Below, piece by piece: positions 63,475 to 64,000 of a stretch of 64,000 bases of DNA; position 1 is the first letter of the stretch, and every line of letters begins with the position of its first letter. The notes below the pieces were generated by a model. That model saw only the letters and a program-made list of their open reading frames with translations, had not been told where the DNA came from and did not search any database. The translations under genes were made by a program, and so were the position numbers. Source of the stretch: Paludibacterium paludis (GTDB taxonomy: Bacteria > Pseudomonadota > Gammaproteobacteria > Burkholderiales > Chromobacteriaceae); the NCBI RefSeq assembly GCF_018802605.1, contig NZ_CP069161.1, forward strand, positions 1 to 64,000, given 5' to 3'.

Positions 63475-64000
63475 CGCGCGCCCGGCTGGCGCGGCTTGAG
63501 AAACCTGTCCATCTGTCCGAGCATCCAGCCCGGATCGTCGTACATGATGTAATGCCGCGCCGACTCGCTGAGCGCCAGCGTCACGTCGCGCAGGCCCGAG
63601 AACTGGAGCCGGAACGTGTCCTCGACATCGCGCCGCGAGGCGACATCCCGATAGGCGACCCAACTGCCCAGCACCAGCGTCGGCGCCACGATGGCCGGCA
63701 AGCCGGGACGCAGGTCGGCCTTCATCATTTCGTAAGTCGCCTCGGCGATGGCGCGCCGGTCGGACGCCTTGTCCATGGCCAGCACCCGGTCGATGTCGAC
63801 GGGGCGCGTCGCCAGGGTCGCCGCGACCTCGCGCCGGGTTTTCGGGTCGTGGGGCGCGTTGAGCGCTTCATCGCGGCTCCTGGCCGCCTGCCGTTCGATT
63901 CCGGCGGCCGGGATATCGTTATCCTCGGCCGCGCCGAGCGCGGGCAAGGTGTCGATGATCACCAGCGCGCCGACCATGCCCGGATGCCGTTCGGCAAAAC
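63468..64000 (-). CDS. Alpha/beta hydrolase, partial (5' end beyond the window)
   Basis: About 177 residues of the C-terminal part are present; the frame remains open to the last base (FAERHPGMVGALVIIDTLPA), so the start lies beyond 64000. The visible part fits an alpha/beta hydrolase with the cap and final strands (IVAPTLVLGSW) and His near the end (SARHYIMYDDP). The nucleophile elbow lies outside the window. Function unknown. Confidence 0.8.
   Translation of the reverse strand, partial: FAERHPGMVGALVIIDTLPALGAAEDNDIPAAGIERQAARSRDEALNAPHDPKTRREVAATLATRPVDIDRVLAMDKASDRRAIAEATYEMMKADLRPGLPAIVAPTLVLGSWVAYRDVASRRDVEDTFRLQFSGLRDVTLALSESARHYIMYDDPGWMLGQMDRFLKPRQPGARQ

Overview
The window opens exactly on the start codon of dnaA and runs dnaA-dnaN-gyrB with no recF between dnaN and gyrB. 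This is the conventional origin-proximal numbering start of a bacterial chromosome. High GC in most of the window, this gene order, the protein sequences (DnaA, DnaN, GyrB, Alx, HtpX, NhaR, LipA/Lif, MltA) and many LysR/AraC regulators point to a betaproteobacterium, most likely of the Neisseriales (Chromobacteriaceae-like). I cannot name a genus from sequence alone.

Layout. (1) 1-4994: replication genes, closed by a terminator that is part of a dispersed repeat. (2) About 5254-18898: an accessory island of visibly lower GC, framed and split by three insertion sequences (one IS256 family, two IS3 family). It carries a zinc-hook RloC-like ATPase/putative anticodon nuclease, an HsdS-like specificity subunit, an HsdM that has a PD-(D/E)XK nuclease-like domain fused at its N terminus (no HsdR is present), a PD-(D/E)XK/DUF5655 protein directly followed by a histidine phosphatase, an XRE regulator, and a TnsA-like endonuclease cut short by an IS3 element. 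It reads as a phage-defence island built on, or next to, a Tn7-like relic. (3) 18901-25113: MFS exporter, class V aminotransferase, LysR, YdhR-like protein, and a stretch of gene debris (5'-truncated ArsR-type regulator, stub of a DUF1778 antitoxin). (4) 24517-26236: inositol-3-phosphate synthase with a HAD phosphatase downstream. (5) 26444-33769: a Fur-boxed TonB receptor, ABC transporter and M16 protease cluster, like E. coli yddAB-pqqL and the ferredoxin-uptake Fus system. (6) 33912-48235: envelope and metabolic genes (CHAP protein, lipoprotein, DUF805-like, IMPase-like, DMT exporter, FAD protein, sedolisin, gamma-glutamyltransferase, c-di-GMP protein). (7) 48256-52190: chemoreceptor and two paralogous AraC regulators. 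(8) 52338-53542: RcnR/RcnA nickel-cobalt efflux pair with a recognisable RcnR operator. (9) 53625-64000: ABC-F ATPase with a candidate leader peptide, MltA, MocR-type regulator, Alx and HtpX, NhaR-like regulator, lipase with its foldase, and a hydrolase cut by the window end.

The most interesting parts are the defence island with its nuclease-fused HsdM, the Fus-like iron-piracy locus with divergent promoters that share one -35 hexamer, the terminator-linked repeat on both sides of the island, and the ABC-F leader ORF. No rRNA, tRNA or CRISPR array was recognised. No gene-free stretch much exceeds 300 bases except 20517-20885 (described in the feature list).
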